This document shows positions 16,342 through 25,593 of a stretch of 64,000 bases of DNA, piece after piece. The notes under the pieces were generated by a model. The model saw only the letters and a program-made list of their open reading frames with translations, did no database searches and had not been told where the DNA came from. Both the position numbers and the translations under genes were made by a program. Each line of letters begins with the position of its first letter. Positions within the stretch are counted from its first letter, which is position 1. This DNA comes from Ramlibacter rhizophilus (GTDB lineage: Bacteria; Pseudomonadota; Gammaproteobacteria; Burkholderiales; Burkholderiaceae_C), in NCBI RefSeq assembly GCF_004681965.1, contig NZ_SMLL01000001.1, forward strand, positions 682,001-746,000, read 5' to 3'.

Positions 16342-17214
16342 TCAGCGCGTCGCTTGCGGCGAAGCCTGCGCGGGCCGCGGGCCGCTCACCAGCTCGGCGC
16401 GCCAGCGCGCCAGCACGGCCTGGAGTCGCCGCTGGTTGTCCGGCCCCATGCGCAGCAGCATCTTCTGGCCGGCGGACAGCGACTGCAGCGAGGGGTCCAC
16501 GAACTCCCAGCGCACCCAGGGCCGCGGGTCGCCCATGGGGCCCTTGATCGCGAACTGCTGCAGGCGCGGCGGCTGGGCGGGGATGGGGGTGGCCAGCAGC
16601 AGGTCGATCACCTCCACCAGCCGGTCGTTGAAGTAGCGGCTGCCCATGCCCAGGTTGGCGTAGGCCTGCTGCAGTTGCGGATAGAGGCTGCGGTACAGGT
16701 CCACCGCCTGCTGCGGGCTGATCCGCTCCACCAGCTGCACGAAGGGGCGGTAGCGGGCCGCGTTGGCATCGCTGAGCACCGCCACTTCGCCATTGCGCTG
16801 GGCGCTGAAGCGGCCCGGCGTGGTGTTCACGGGCCACAGGCGCGTGGTGGCCTGTTCGCGGCCGAGGTTGTCCACGGTGGCGACCACGCGGCGGGGGAAG
16901 TCGCTGGTCTGGAGGAAGCGCGACACGGCCTCGCCGCCGAGGAGCTCGCGCAGGGCGGCGCCGACGTCGGTGGTGGGCGGCAGCTCTTCGAGCGGATAGC
17001 GCACCGCGGGCTCGACCGGCGGCAGCACGGCGGAGACGGCCGGTCCGGCCGGCCGCGGCTCGCGCGCCGTCCAGTAGCCCGTCCACCAGAGCCAGCCGCC
17101 GATCGCCAGCGCCAGCAGCAGCACGGCCGCGAGCAGGGGCATTCCCCAGCCGCGGCGCTCGCGCCGCAGTCGATGGCCGTCGGGCCTGAACTGGTATTCG
17201 TCGTTGATCGGCAT
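16342..17214 (-). CDS. DUF3014-family single-span membrane protein
   Basis: A 290-residue protein with a basic cytoplasmic N-terminus, one membrane helix (about 24-46, [18 protein letters not shown]) and a large periplasmic domain. The core (ELLGGEAVSRFLQTSDFPRRV, then VQLVERISPQQAVDLYRSLYP) fits DUF3014. The family is widespread in proteobacteria and uncharacterised. The gene stands alone, 100 bp downstream of the Ku start region on the same strand but not obviously an operon with it. Confidence 0.8.
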   Translation of the reverse strand: MPINDEYQFRPDGHRLRRERRGWGMPLLAAVLLLALAIGGWLWWTGYWTAREPRPAGPAVSAVLPPVEPAVRYPLEELPPTTDVGAALRELLGGEAVSRFLQTSDFPRRVVATVDNLGREQATTRLWPVNTTPGRFSAQRNGEVAVLSDANAARYRPFVQLVERISPQQAVDLYRSLYPQLQQAYANLGMGSRYFNDRLVEVIDLLLATPIPAQPPRLQQFAIKGPMGDPRPWVRWEFVDPSLQSLSAGQKMLLRMGPDNQRRLQAVLARWRAELVSGPRPAQASPQATR

Positions 17215-17314
17215 GGCGGTGCTCCTTGGCGGCGGGCCCGCATGAATTCTGCTCCCGCCAGTGGCTGACCTTGGATCGGCTGCTTTGGTTCAGCCCAGCC
17301 GCGCTGGACGTGGC

Positions 17315-18304
17315 TCAACCCGCGCGCTTGCTGCGCGGCTTGACGCTGCTGCGGGCCTTGGATGCCGGTTTGGCCGCGGCGGCGGCGCGCTGCTCGGCAG
17401 CCTCGTCATTGGCGGCCTTGCGGGTCGTCGCCGAGCGGCTGGACGACTTGCGCGCGGCCGGGGCGGGCTTGCGCGAGGGCGCCGGTGCCGGTGCCGGTGC
17501 CGGGGACTTGCGCAGGCTCTGCCGCAGCAATTCGGTCAGGTCGATCACTTCGGCGCTGGAAGCCGGGGCTTCCTCCTGCACGCCCGGCGCCTGCCGGACG
17601 TCGCCGGCCTGGCGCTTGGCCTCCACCAGCGCTTCCAGCTTCTCGCGGAACTCGTCGCGGAAGCGTTCGGGGTGCCACTCGTCCGCGAGTTCCAGCACGA
17701 GCTGCTCGCCCATCTTGAGCTCGCGCTCGCTCAGGCCTTCGCTCGCGGCCTGCCCGGGCAGGTTCAGCGAAGCCGGGTCCCGGATCTCCTCGGACCAGCG
17801 CAGCAGGTTCAGCACCATGGCGTCGCCCAGGGGCACCAGCAGCGCCAAATGCTGCCGGTTGGCGATCACCACGCGCCCCAGGGCTGCCCGGCCCGTGCGG
17901 CGCAGCACGTCGCGCAGCAGCGCGTACACCTTCGCGCCGCGCTGCTGCGGGCCGGTGTAGTAGGGCTTGTTGTAGAAGACCGGCGGAACCTCCTCCACCT
18001 TGACGAAGGACTCGATCTCGATCGTCTGCGTCGAGCGGGGCAGGGCCTGCTGGATCTCCTCCTTGCTGAGGGTAACGAACTGGCCCGACTCCACTTCCAT
18101 GCCCTTGACCACCTCGGACTTCTCCACCGTCTCGCCGGTGTCCTTGGCCACCTTGCGATAGCCCACCGGCGCGCCGGTGGCCTGGTCGAGCATGCGCATC
18201 TTCGGCCGCGTGTCCTGGATCGCGGAATACAGCGCCACGGGCACGTGCACCAGCCCGAAGCTGATCGCACCTTTCCATAGCGCGCGGGGGTTGACGCTGG
18301 CCAT
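17315..18304 (-). CDS. ku: Ku DNA end-binding protein of non-homologous end joining
   Basis: A 329-residue bacterial Ku homolog. It starts MASVNPRALWKGAISFGLVH, the conserved Ku N-terminus, and keeps the core beta-barrel through about residue 255. The C-terminal 75 residues are rich in Lys, Arg, Ala and Pro, an extended basic tail seen in several bacterial Ku proteins and thought to bind DNA. Ku rings load on double-strand ends and recruit LigD. No LigD gene lies in this window. Confidence 0.93.
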   Translation of the reverse strand: MASVNPRALWKGAISFGLVHVPVALYSAIQDTRPKMRMLDQATGAPVGYRKVAKDTGETVEKSEVVKGMEVESGQFVTLSKEEIQQALPRSTQTIEIESFVKVEEVPPVFYNKPYYTGPQQRGAKVYALLRDVLRRTGRAALGRVVIANRQHLALLVPLGDAMVLNLLRWSEEIRDPASLNLPGQAASEGLSERELKMGEQLVLELADEWHPERFRDEFREKLEALVEAKRQAGDVRQAPGVQEEAPASSAEVIDLTELLRQSLRKSPAPAPAPAPSRKPAPAARKSSSRSATTRKAANDEAAEQRAAAAAKPASKARSSVKPRSKRAG

Positions 18305-18392
18305 GGCGCAGCTTAGGGCGCCGGCGGCGGGCGGCGCTGTAGGCGGGAAGGCGGGCCGTTTGTGGGCCGGCGCCGCCGGGCCCGGGCGGCGG

Positions 18393-18803
18393 CTACAGCA
18401 GCGTGATCCGCCGCGCGACGGGATCGATCTCCACCTCGGCCGCATGCGGAATCGCTTGCGTGATGTCGGTGTCGAAGCCCGCCAGCATGGTGATGCCGCC
18501 GAAGGCCGCGCCCTGCACGAGGATGGGGTTGACCGTGTTGAACACGATGGCCAGCGGCACCTTGCTGCGCGACGCCATCTCGTGGAGCATCCACGCGCTG
18601 GCGACGCCGCCCTTGGCCGTGTCCAGCACGAGGATGCGCCCCACGTAGGACTGTCCGGCCAGCTTGTGCGCCGGCCGCGAGAAGACACCCGCGAGCCGGT
18701 CCAGGTCGTAGCGCGCCGAGAAGCCGTCGCTGGCCACCAGGGCCTGGCCGCGCACGGGCTTGCCGATGGCGTGGCGGGCGATGAAGCTGCGGCTGTCGTT
18801 CAT
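18393..18803 (-). CDS. Aconitase X swivel-domain (small) subunit
   Basis: A 136-residue protein matching the swivelling domain of aconitase X (DUF126): GKPVRGQALVASDGFSARYD, the VLDTAKGGVASAWML motif with its S-x-W, then a short beta-rich end. In the split form of AcnX this subunit pairs with the larger catalytic one. Its ATG overlaps the large-subunit stop by 4 bp. Characterised AcnX enzymes dehydrate cis-3-hydroxy-L-proline or mevalonate 5-phosphate; the substrate here is not decided by sequence alone. Confidence 0.87.
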   Translation of the reverse strand: MNDSRSFIARHAIGKPVRGQALVASDGFSARYDLDRLAGVFSRPAHKLAGQSYVGRILVLDTAKGGVASAWMLHEMASRSKVPLAIVFNTVNPILVQGAAFGGITMLAGFDTDITQAIPHAAEVEIDPVARRITLL

Positions 18804-20035
18804 TCGATTCTCCCCGTGCGCGCCGCCTCGACGCAGCGCTCCATGGAGGCGAGCATCGGCACGTAGCCGTAGCCCCCCAGGATGTTCACCAGCTTGGCGC
18901 TGTTGGTCGCCAGGCGCTTCCAGCCGTTGGCCTCGGCGATCTCCCGTGCATAGGACTGGTAGAAGCACATGCCCGAGAGCACCGAGCCGCCGGCCGCCTC
19001 GATGCGCTGCGTGAAGCCGAGCCGGTCGGCGTCGGGCTTGACCTGCGGGCTGGTCACGGCCAGCAGGGGCCGCACGAAGCGCTGGCCTTCGCACAAGGCG
19101 GCCAGGTCGCGCAGCTCGTACAGGCTCAGCTGCGGCGCGGAGAAGACCACCACGTCGATGTCCTTGTCCACCGCGTAGGCCTGCTGCAGGGCCTGCACCT
19201 CGGCCTGGCCGACGCGATGCGCCACGGGGAGCTTGTCGCCCCCCACGTCCTGCAGGCGCTGCGCCTCGGGCGTGATGCCCACCAGGTGGAACAGCGCGAT
19301 GGAGCCGAAGCTCGCCATGGCCGCGCCGAAGTGCTTCATGGCGTCCGAACCCGGCGCGCCTTCCAGGCCTTCGACCACCGGGACGGACCAGTAGTTGCCG
19401 GCCAGCCGCCCGACCACGCCGCCCAGCGCGCCCCAGTCGTTGAGGGTGCGGGGCGTGAAGTCGGTGCGGATGCGCAGCGTCGCCTGGCGCTGCGCATCCA
19501 GGTGGAAGCCGTAGCGCGGCGTCCGCCCGGTCATGCCGGCGGCCAGCGCCGAAGGGCCGCCCTCGAAATTGGAGCGCGCGCCGCAGATGGCGTTGCTGTA
19601 GATCACCACGCCGGTGTCGCCGAAGGCCACGTGCTCGCCGCGGGTGGGCGCCTGGATGGTCTGGTAGTTGATGCAGGTGTCCGTCATGGACACGCCCAGG
19701 GCGGTGAAGGCATCGACGGCGCGTCGCTCCAGCGCCACCATCCATTCGGTCTGCCGCAGCTGGCCCGCCTTGGCGAAGTCGGTCCCGCGCGGGTCGGTGA
19801 TGGTGGGGATGCGCACGCGGCGCTGCCCACCTTCGGTCTTCGCGAGCTTCTCCAGCCACATCACGCCGGCCTGTCCCAGGCTTTCGGTGTCGGCCATGAT
19901 GTGCGCCTGCGTCACCGGCACGAAGTCCTCCGCGCCGAAGAAATCCCCCACGGCGATCTGGTGCTCCAGGCACAGCTTGGCGATGGGCCCGGCCTCGCCG
20001 GCGAGGATGGCCCGCTCTTCGTCGTTCAGATTCAT
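18800..20035 (-). CDS. Aconitase X catalytic (large) subunit
   Basis: A 411-residue AcnX large subunit. Visible signatures are MTDTCINYQTIQAP (C121) and YSNAICGARSNFEGGPS (C151), cysteines placed to bind an Fe-S cluster, with a further cysteine in GMCFYQSY near the C-terminus. It is a hydro-lyase homologous to aconitase. Gene order GntR-Bug-AcnX large-AcnX small on one strand, with 17 nt to the Bug gene, makes this a module to import and dehydrate one small hydroxy-acid. cis-3-hydroxyproline is the best-known bacterial substrate; that choice is inference. Confidence 0.88.
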   Translation of the reverse strand: MNLNDEERAILAGEAGPIAKLCLEHQIAVGDFFGAEDFVPVTQAHIMADTESLGQAGVMWLEKLAKTEGGQRRVRIPTITDPRGTDFAKAGQLRQTEWMVALERRAVDAFTALGVSMTDTCINYQTIQAPTRGEHVAFGDTGVVIYSNAICGARSNFEGGPSALAAGMTGRTPRYGFHLDAQRQATLRIRTDFTPRTLNDWGALGGVVGRLAGNYWSVPVVEGLEGAPGSDAMKHFGAAMASFGSIALFHLVGITPEAQRLQDVGGDKLPVAHRVGQAEVQALQQAYAVDKDIDVVVFSAPQLSLYELRDLAALCEGQRFVRPLLAVTSPQVKPDADRLGFTQRIEAAGGSVLSGMCFYQSYAREIAEANGWKRLATNSAKLVNILGGYGYVPMLASMERCVEAARTGRIE

Positions 20036-20052
20036 GAGACTCCTTGCGTCCG

Positions 20053-21078
20053 TCAGTCCAGCGCCGCGCCGGAGTCGCGCACGGCCTTGCCCCACTTGGC
20101 CAGCTCGGCCCGGTTGAACTCCTCGAAGCCCACGGGCAGCGGGGCCGAAGGCGTCACGCCCAGGTTGCCCAGCTTGTCGCGGAAGGCCTCGGAGCGCACG
20201 ACCTTCTCGATCTCCTTTCGCAGCAAGGCCGCCTCGCGCGCCGGCAGCTTCGCGGGGGCGAACACGCCCCACCAGGCTTCGGCGTCGAAGTCCTTCAGGC
20301 CGGCCTCGGCCATGGTGGGCACCTCGGGCAGCACGGGCGAGCGCGTCTTGCTGCTCACCGCCAGCGCGCGCAGGCGGCCGCTCTTGATGTGGCTCTGCAC
20401 CGACTGCACGGGATCGAACATGACGGGGATCTGCCCGCCCACCAGATCGGTCACGGCCGGCGCGCTGCCCTTGTACGGCACGTGCTTGAGCTTGACGCCC
20501 GCGCTGCTGGCGAACAGCTCGCCGGTCAGGTGCCCGGGCGTGCCGTTGCCGGCCGAGCCGTAGGCGATGCCGCCCGGATCGCGCCGTGCGGCGGCCACCA
20601 GCTCCTGCAGGCTCTTGTAGGGCGTGGAGGCATTCACCACCAGCGCCACCGGCGCGCTCGCCGCCAGGCCCAGCGGGGTGAAGTCCTTCAGGGGGTCGTA
20701 GGGCAGCTTCTTGTACAGGCTGGCGTTGATCGCCTGCGTGCCCACCGTGCCCATGAGCATGGTGTAGCCGTCGGGCGCGGACTTGGCGACCATGTCCGCC
20801 GCGATGGAGCCGCCCGCGCCGCCCTTGTTCTCCACCAGCACCTGCTGGCCCAATGCTTCGGACAGCAGTTGCGCCAGCGGGCGGGCCACGATGTCGGTCG
20901 GGCCGCCGGCGGGGAAGGGCACCACCAGCCGCAGCGGCTTGCTCGGGAACGCCTCCTGTGCCCCGGCGGGCGCCCAGGCGTGCAGCGGCAGGGCTGCTCC
21001 TGCGAGTGCGGCCTGAAGCAGCCGCCTGCGCTGCAGCCGCAAGGCCTGCATCAATTCGGAAGAACGCCTGTCGCTCAT
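20053..21078 (-). CDS. Bug-type solute receptor of the aconitase X operon
   Basis: A 341-residue periplasmic receptor. The leader has a twin-arginine-like RRRLLQAALAGAALPLHAW stretch and ends near PAGAQ. The mature part contains FPSKPLRLVVPFPAGGPTD, NKGGAGGSI and KLPYDPLKDFTPL. It shares 4 bp with the upstream GntR gene and leaves 17 nt to the AcnX large subunit, so it probably captures the substrate of that enzyme. No membrane transport partners are nearby. Confidence 0.9.
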   Translation of the reverse strand: MSDRRSSELMQALRLQRRRLLQAALAGAALPLHAWAPAGAQEAFPSKPLRLVVPFPAGGPTDIVARPLAQLLSEALGQQVLVENKGGAGGSIAADMVAKSAPDGYTMLMGTVGTQAINASLYKKLPYDPLKDFTPLGLAASAPVALVVNASTPYKSLQELVAAARRDPGGIAYGSAGNGTPGHLTGELFASSAGVKLKHVPYKGSAPAVTDLVGGQIPVMFDPVQSVQSHIKSGRLRALAVSSKTRSPVLPEVPTMAEAGLKDFDAEAWWGVFAPAKLPAREAALLRKEIEKVVRSEAFRDKLGNLGVTPSAPLPVGFEEFNRAELAKWGKAVRDSGAALD

Positions 21079-21872
21079 GTCTCGCTCCTCAGGGTGGATC
21101 GACGGGAAGAAGGCACGTGATGGATGCCGCGCGCCAGCTCGATCTCGCCGGCGACGCGCAGGCGGAATTCGTAGCGCTCGGGAAGGATGTGGATCTGCAT
21201 GAACTCGCACACGCGGGGGCCGGCGAAGGACTGGCGCTCCATGAGCAGCACCATGCCGGGCCGGGGCGGGCCGAGCAGGGCACCGATCTCGCGCGGCGGG
21301 CGGCCGCAACGGATGGTCACCTCGGCCCGCTCGACCGCCAGGCCCAGGTACTGCGCGAGGATCTCGTACACCGTCAGGTGCTCGGCGCGCGGGCGGCCGA
21401 GTGGCGCCGCCTCGGCCGGCAGGTAGGCGCTGACCACTGCGAACGGCTTTCCTTCCATGGCGTACACGCGTCGCAGCCGCACCGGCAGGTCCAGCCCGTG
21501 CGGCGGCACGCCATCCAGCGCGCCACCGTCCACAGCCCAGTCCACCAGCCGCGTCTCGGGCTCGATGCCCTGGCTGCGCAGCGACTGGTAGAAGCCCTGC
21601 AGCGCATCCAGGTCGTGCTGCACCACGCGGCCGGCGACGAAGGTGCCCTTGCCACGGTGCGCGCTGGTCTTGCCGCTGCGCGCGAGCAGGGCGATGGCCT
21701 GCCGCACCGTCACCCGGCTCACGCCGTGCTCGGCCATCAGCTCGGGCTCGCTCGGCAGGCGGTCGCCGGGGCGCAGCTCACCCGCGGTGATGCGCGCGAG
21801 CAGCTGCGCGGCGAGCTGCCTGTACAGCGGCACTTCGCTGTGGCGGTCCAGGGGGGGAGGGCGGCGGGGCAT
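21075..21872 (-). CDS. GntR-family regulator, HutC subfamily
   Basis: A 265-residue regulator with an N-terminal winged helix (VPLYRQLAAQLLARI, then RLPSEPELMAEHGVSRVTVR) and a C-terminal UTRA-type ligand domain (about 95-245). It opens the operon with the Bug receptor and split AcnX, so it probably senses the operon's substrate and represses its own transcription. A CTAA-N6-TTAG dyad at 21884-21897, just upstream of its ATG, is a possible operator. Confidence 0.88.
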   Translation of the reverse strand: MPRRPPPLDRHSEVPLYRQLAAQLLARITAGELRPGDRLPSEPELMAEHGVSRVTVRQAIALLARSGKTSAHRGKGTFVAGRVVQHDLDALQGFYQSLRSQGIEPETRLVDWAVDGGALDGVPPHGLDLPVRLRRVYAMEGKPFAVVSAYLPAEAAPLGRPRAEHLTVYEILAQYLGLAVERAEVTIRCGRPPREIGALLGPPRPGMVLLMERQSFAGPRVCEFMQIHILPERYEFRLRVAGEIELARGIHHVPSSRRSTLRSET

Positions 21873-22003
21873 ACCGGGGGCGACTAAGTTGTATTAGAAC
21901 GTCCCATTCTGGCGCGGATGGAGGTGCGGGTGCAATGCGTCGGATGGGGGGCTATGGAAAACCCTGAGCTGCGGTGCGCCGACCTGCGCTGCTTCGGGGA
22001 GCC

Positions 22004-22145
22004 CCCACCCCAGCCTTCCCCCAGAGGGGGAAGGAGCCAAACCCCCTCCCCCCCTGGGGGAGGGTTGGGGTGGGGGCCGCGCGCTCCGACCGCGCTGCTT
22101 CTCGCGAAGCCCCCATCCCAGCCTTCCCCCAGAGGGGGAAGGCGC
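22004..22145. repeat. GC-rich composite palindromic repeat, copy B
   Basis: A non-coding block with three hairpins: CTTCCCCCagaGGGGGAAGG (about 22014-22033), CCCTCCCCCCctGGGGGAGGG (about 22043-22064) and again CTTCCCCCagaGGGGGAAGG (about 22123-22142). A spacer with gcttctcgcgaa links the last two. The same parts in the same order are found on the opposite strand at 3449-3551. It separates the GntR-led operon from the Bug gene that ends the ligAB-pobA operon. Confidence 0.78.
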
Positions 22146-22153
22146 GGAAAGGC

Positions 22154-23164
22154 CTACTGCGCCCGAATGCCCTGCGACTTGATGATTTCAGCGTAGCGGC
22201 GGCTGTCGTCCTGCATCACCGCGTCGAACTCCTTCGGGCTCATCGGCGTCGCCTCGGCGGCCATGTTGGCCATCTGCGCCTGCACCTCCGGCGAGGTCGC
22301 GACGATGCGGTTGATCTCGCGGTTGAGCCGCTCGACCACCGGCGCGGGCGTGCCGGCCGGCGCGTAGAAGCCGTGGGTGGTACCGGCGTCGAAGCCCTTC
22401 AGGCCGACCTCGTGCAGGGTCGGCACGTCCGGGTAGTGCGGCGAGCGCTTGGGCGACGCGGTCGCCAGCATCTTCAATTTCCCCGCCTTCACGTGGGGCA
22501 GGGCGATGCCGGGGTCGAAGTAGTAGTCGATCTGCCCCGCGAGCAGGTCCTGCAGTGCCGGCGAGGCGCCCTTGTAGGGCACGTGCACCGCCTTCACGCC
22601 GGCCTGCGTCTTGAGCATCTCGCCGGCGATGTGCAGCCCGGTGCCGTTGCCGGCCGAGCCGTACGAGACCTTGCCGGGGTTGGCCTTGACCCACTGCAGG
22701 AACTCCTTGACGTCCCCCGCCGGCAGGTTGCCGCGCGAGACCAGGAACAGCGTCATGCGCGCGGCCGGGGCCACGGGCACCAGGTCCTTGGCGGTGTCGT
22801 AGGGGAGCTTCTCGAACAGGTGCGGATTGTTGGTGATCACGCTTCCGGCCGTCATGAGCAGCGTGTGGCCGTCGGCCGTGGCCTTGGCGACCTGGTCGGC
22901 GCCGATGATGCCGCTCGCGCCGGCCTTGTTCTCGACCACCACGGGCTGGCCCAGCGCCTGGTGCAGCGGCGTGGCAATGGCGCGCGCCAGCAGGTCCGGC
23001 GAGCTGCCGGGCGGGAAGTTGACGACCACGCGGATCGGCTTGCTCGGCCAGTCCTGGCCCTGGGCGAAGGCCACGCCCTGCACGCCGGTGGTGGCGATCA
23101 GGCCGGCGCAGGCGGCCAGCAGCCCGCGCGTGAGCACGCGCCGGCGGAAGGTGGGTGAGTTCAT
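22154..23164 (-). CDS. Bug-type solute receptor of the 4-hydroxybenzoate operon
   Basis: A 336-residue periplasmic receptor with a signal peptide ending near GVAFAQ and the family signatures WPSKPIRVVVNFPPGSSPD, NKAGASGIIG and KLPYDTAKDLVPV. It lies 22 nt downstream of pobA and is the last gene of ligA-ligB-pobA-bug. The obvious inference is that it binds 4-hydroxybenzoate, protocatechuate or a related aromatic acid, though no permease is present in the operon. Confidence 0.9.
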   Translation of the reverse strand: MNSPTFRRRVLTRGLLAACAGLIATTGVQGVAFAQGQDWPSKPIRVVVNFPPGSSPDLLARAIATPLHQALGQPVVVENKAGASGIIGADQVAKATADGHTLLMTAGSVITNNPHLFEKLPYDTAKDLVPVAPAARMTLFLVSRGNLPAGDVKEFLQWVKANPGKVSYGSAGNGTGLHIAGEMLKTQAGVKAVHVPYKGASPALQDLLAGQIDYYFDPGIALPHVKAGKLKMLATASPKRSPHYPDVPTLHEVGLKGFDAGTTHGFYAPAGTPAPVVERLNREINRIVATSPEVQAQMANMAAEATPMSPKEFDAVMQDDSRRYAEIIKSQGIRAQ

Positions 23165-23186
23165 GGCTTGTCTCCTTGTGGTTTGC

Positions 23187-24362
23187 TCAAGCCTCCACCG
23201 GCAGGCCGGTGAAGTTCTCCGAGAACTGCAGGCGCCCGGGGCGGGTGTCCGTCATGTAGGCGAGGTCCGCGCGCTGGATGCGGCGCAGGAACGGGCTGTG
23301 CTCGGGAAACTGGTGCGTCATCGTGCACAGCCCGGCCGAGAAGCGCTGCACCAGCCACATGCGACGCAGGCAGGTGTCCGAGTACTGCGCCAGGCGCTCG
23401 CCGGCGCCTTCGCGGTAGTGCGCCACCAGCGCGCGCGCCAGCACCTTGATGTCGGCGAAGGCCGAGTTCAGGCCCTTGGCGCCCGTGGGCGGCACGATGT
23501 GCGCGGCGTCACCGGCGAGGAACAGGCGCCCCCACTGCATCGGCTCCACGAGGAAGCTGCGCATCGCGGTGACGGCCTTCTGGCTGATCTTCCCTTCGTT
23601 GACCGGCGGCATGCCGTCCACGTCCAGGCGCTTGTGCAGCTCGGACCAGATGCGGTCGTCCGACCAGTTGTCGGGGTCTTCGTCGGGTGCGCACTGCAGG
23701 TACAGCCGCGTCACCGTCGGCGTGCGGATGCTCTGCATGGCGAAGCCGTCCTCGTGGCAGCCCCAGACGATCTCGTTGGTGGCCGCCGGCGCTTCGGCCA
23801 GGAAGCCCAGCCAGCCGAAGGGATAGACCCGGTCGAAGACCTTCAGGCGGTCCGCGGGAATGGCCTCGCGGCTCACGCCGCGGAAACCGTCGCAGCCGGC
23901 GACGAAGTCGCACTCCAGCCGCGCGGGCTCGCCCCGGTGCTCGTAGTGGACCACCGGCCGGTCGCTGTCCAGTCCTTCGATGCGGGTGACGGGCGCCTCG
24001 TACAGCACGGCACCGCCGTCGCGCTCGCGGGCGTGCATCAGGTCGGTGACCACCTCGTGCTGCGGGTACACCCAGACGTTGCGCCCGATCTCGGCCTCGA
24101 AGTCGATGCGGCGCGAGCGGTTGCCGAAGCGGAAGTCCAGCGCGCGCTGCTTGAGCGCCAGCTGGTCCAGCCGCTCACTCAGGCCCAGTTCGCGCAGCAT
24201 CTCCACCACGCCCTGCTCCAGCACCCCGGCCCGCAGGCGGCTGCGCACGTGCTCGCGCGCCGAGCGTTCCAGCACCACGGACTCGATGCCGGCCAGGTGC
24301 AGCATGTGCGAGAGCATCAGCCCGGCCGGCCCGGCGCCGATGATGGCCACCTGCGTTCGCAT
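23187..24362 (-). CDS. pobA: 4-hydroxybenzoate 3-monooxygenase
   Basis: A 391-residue flavoprotein (usual length about 394) that converts 4-hydroxybenzoate to protocatechuate with NAD(P)H and O2. It has the FAD motif GAGPAG (9-14), RAGVLEQG as in PobA, the DG motif in CDGFRGVSR, and [18 protein letters not shown], which binds the FAD ribityl chain. The TGATG junction with ligB shows coupling. Its product is the substrate of the two upstream genes, which supports the assignment. Confidence 0.93.
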   Translation of the reverse strand: MRTQVAIIGAGPAGLMLSHMLHLAGIESVVLERSAREHVRSRLRAGVLEQGVVEMLRELGLSERLDQLALKQRALDFRFGNRSRRIDFEAEIGRNVWVYPQHEVVTDLMHARERDGGAVLYEAPVTRIEGLDSDRPVVHYEHRGEPARLECDFVAGCDGFRGVSREAIPADRLKVFDRVYPFGWLGFLAEAPAATNEIVWGCHEDGFAMQSIRTPTVTRLYLQCAPDEDPDNWSDDRIWSELHKRLDVDGMPPVNEGKISQKAVTAMRSFLVEPMQWGRLFLAGDAAHIVPPTGAKGLNSAFADIKVLARALVAHYREGAGERLAQYSDTCLRRMWLVQRFSAGLCTMTHQFPEHSPFLRRIQRADLAYMTDTRPGRLQFSENFTGLPVEA

Positions 24363-25204
24363 CACGCCGCCTCCTCGAAGGTGATGAGGCCCATGCCCGT
24401 GGTCATGGGCGCGTAGTAGTTGCGGTGCACGCGGCGCGCACCTTGCGACAGCGCCCCGCGCATCACCAGCCACATGATCAGCTCGATGCCCTCCACGCCG
24501 TACTTGCGCATCAGCGTCTCGTGCGTGAATTCGGTGATGCTCTCGGGATCGTTCTCCAGCCGGTCCAGGAAGTCCAGGTCCTCGGCCTCGTTCATCGCGC
24601 CGAACTGCGGGCCGGTGAGCTGGTGCGACATGCCGCCGGTTCCGATGATGGCCACGCGGATGTCGCGTTCGTAGCTCTCCACCGCCCGGCGGATGGCCTG
24701 GCCCAGGCGATAGCAGCGCCGCGCGGTGGGCAGCGGATGCTGCAGCACGTTCACCTCGATCGGGATGGTCGGCACCGGCCAGCTGTCCGGACCCGGGTCG
24801 AAGCACAGGTGCATGGGCACCAGGAAGCCGTGCTCCACGGCCATCTCCTGGCAGATCGTGAGGTCGAACTCGTCATAGACGAGGCTGGTGCACAGGTGCT
24901 GCGAGAACGCGAGGTCGCCGGGGACGGGCGGCAGCGGCCGCACGCCGAAGCCCTCGTCGGCGACGGGGTACTGCGCCGCGCAGCCCACGGCGAAGGTGGG
25001 GTACTTGTCGAAGAAGAAGTCGGCGCCGTGGTCGTTGTAGACCATGAGCGCCACGTCGGGCTTGACGCGCTGCAGCCATTCGCGCACCGGCACGTAGGCA
25101 TCGAACAGCGGCTTCCAGGCCGGGTTCTCCGTCTTCTTGCGGTCGTAGGCGCCGCCGATGGACGGGACGTGCGAGGTGCCGATGCCGGCGATGATTTTTC
25201 CCAT
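24362..25204 (-). CDS. ligB: Protocatechuate 4,5-dioxygenase, beta (catalytic) subunit
   Basis: A 280-residue extradiol dioxygenase of the LigB family. Iron ligands are expected at H12 (GTSHVPS), H59 (NDHG) and E241 (GIELIMW), and the catalytic base at H194 (GMSHQL), closely matching the order and spacing of the Sphingobium LigB residues. It opens the protocatechuate ring between C4 and C5 to 4-carboxy-2-hydroxymuconate semialdehyde. It is coupled to ligA and pobA by TGATG junctions. The following pathway genes are not in the window. Confidence 0.93.
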   Translation of the reverse strand: MGKIIAGIGTSHVPSIGGAYDRKKTENPAWKPLFDAYVPVREWLQRVKPDVALMVYNDHGADFFFDKYPTFAVGCAAQYPVADEGFGVRPLPPVPGDLAFSQHLCTSLVYDEFDLTICQEMAVEHGFLVPMHLCFDPGPDSWPVPTIPIEVNVLQHPLPTARRCYRLGQAIRRAVESYERDIRVAIIGTGGMSHQLTGPQFGAMNEAEDLDFLDRLENDPESITEFTHETLMRKYGVEGIELIMWLVMRGALSQGARRVHRNYYAPMTTGMGLITFEEAA

Positions 25205-25569
25205 CAGGTCGCTCCCGGTGCATTGCGCGTGGCAAGGAACTGCTCGTAGGTTTCCCCACGCATCTGCGCGCCCATGGTGTACAGGCCGTTGCCGGTCACG
25301 ACGCCGAGCTTGAGCAGGAAGTAGATGTTGGCGCCGTGGGCGAGCAGGCCGGCGAAGTCGCGCGCCCGCACCAGCGCCTTCTCGTCCTCGCTCAGGCCGT
25401 GGGCGGCCATGAACGCTTCTTCGTCGCGCTTGTACGCGTCGCGGTTTGCCGCGCTGGACAGGGCGTTGCACATCTTGTTGATGCGATAGCCCTCGGCGGA
25501 CATGCGCAGGTCGAACACGTCGGAACCCGCGATCTTCGTTCCGGGTCTGAGTTGAACGTCAGGGGTCAT
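25204..25569 (-). CDS. ligA: Protocatechuate 4,5-dioxygenase, alpha subunit
   Basis: A 121-residue small subunit of the LigAB enzyme. The central segment (YRINKMCNALSS, then FMAAHGLSEDEKALVRARDF) and LLAHGANIYFLLKLG, which caps the active site, are typical. It is the first gene of ligA-ligB-pobA-bug, divergent from a MarR gene 63 bp away. Confidence 0.92.
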   Translation of the reverse strand: MTPDVQLRPGTKIAGSDVFDLRMSAEGYRINKMCNALSSAANRDAYKRDEEAFMAAHGLSEDEKALVRARDFAGLLAHGANIYFLLKLGVVTGNGLYTMGAQMRGETYEQFLATRNAPGAT

Positions 25570-25593
25570 GCGGGCCAGTTTAGGATCGGCACC

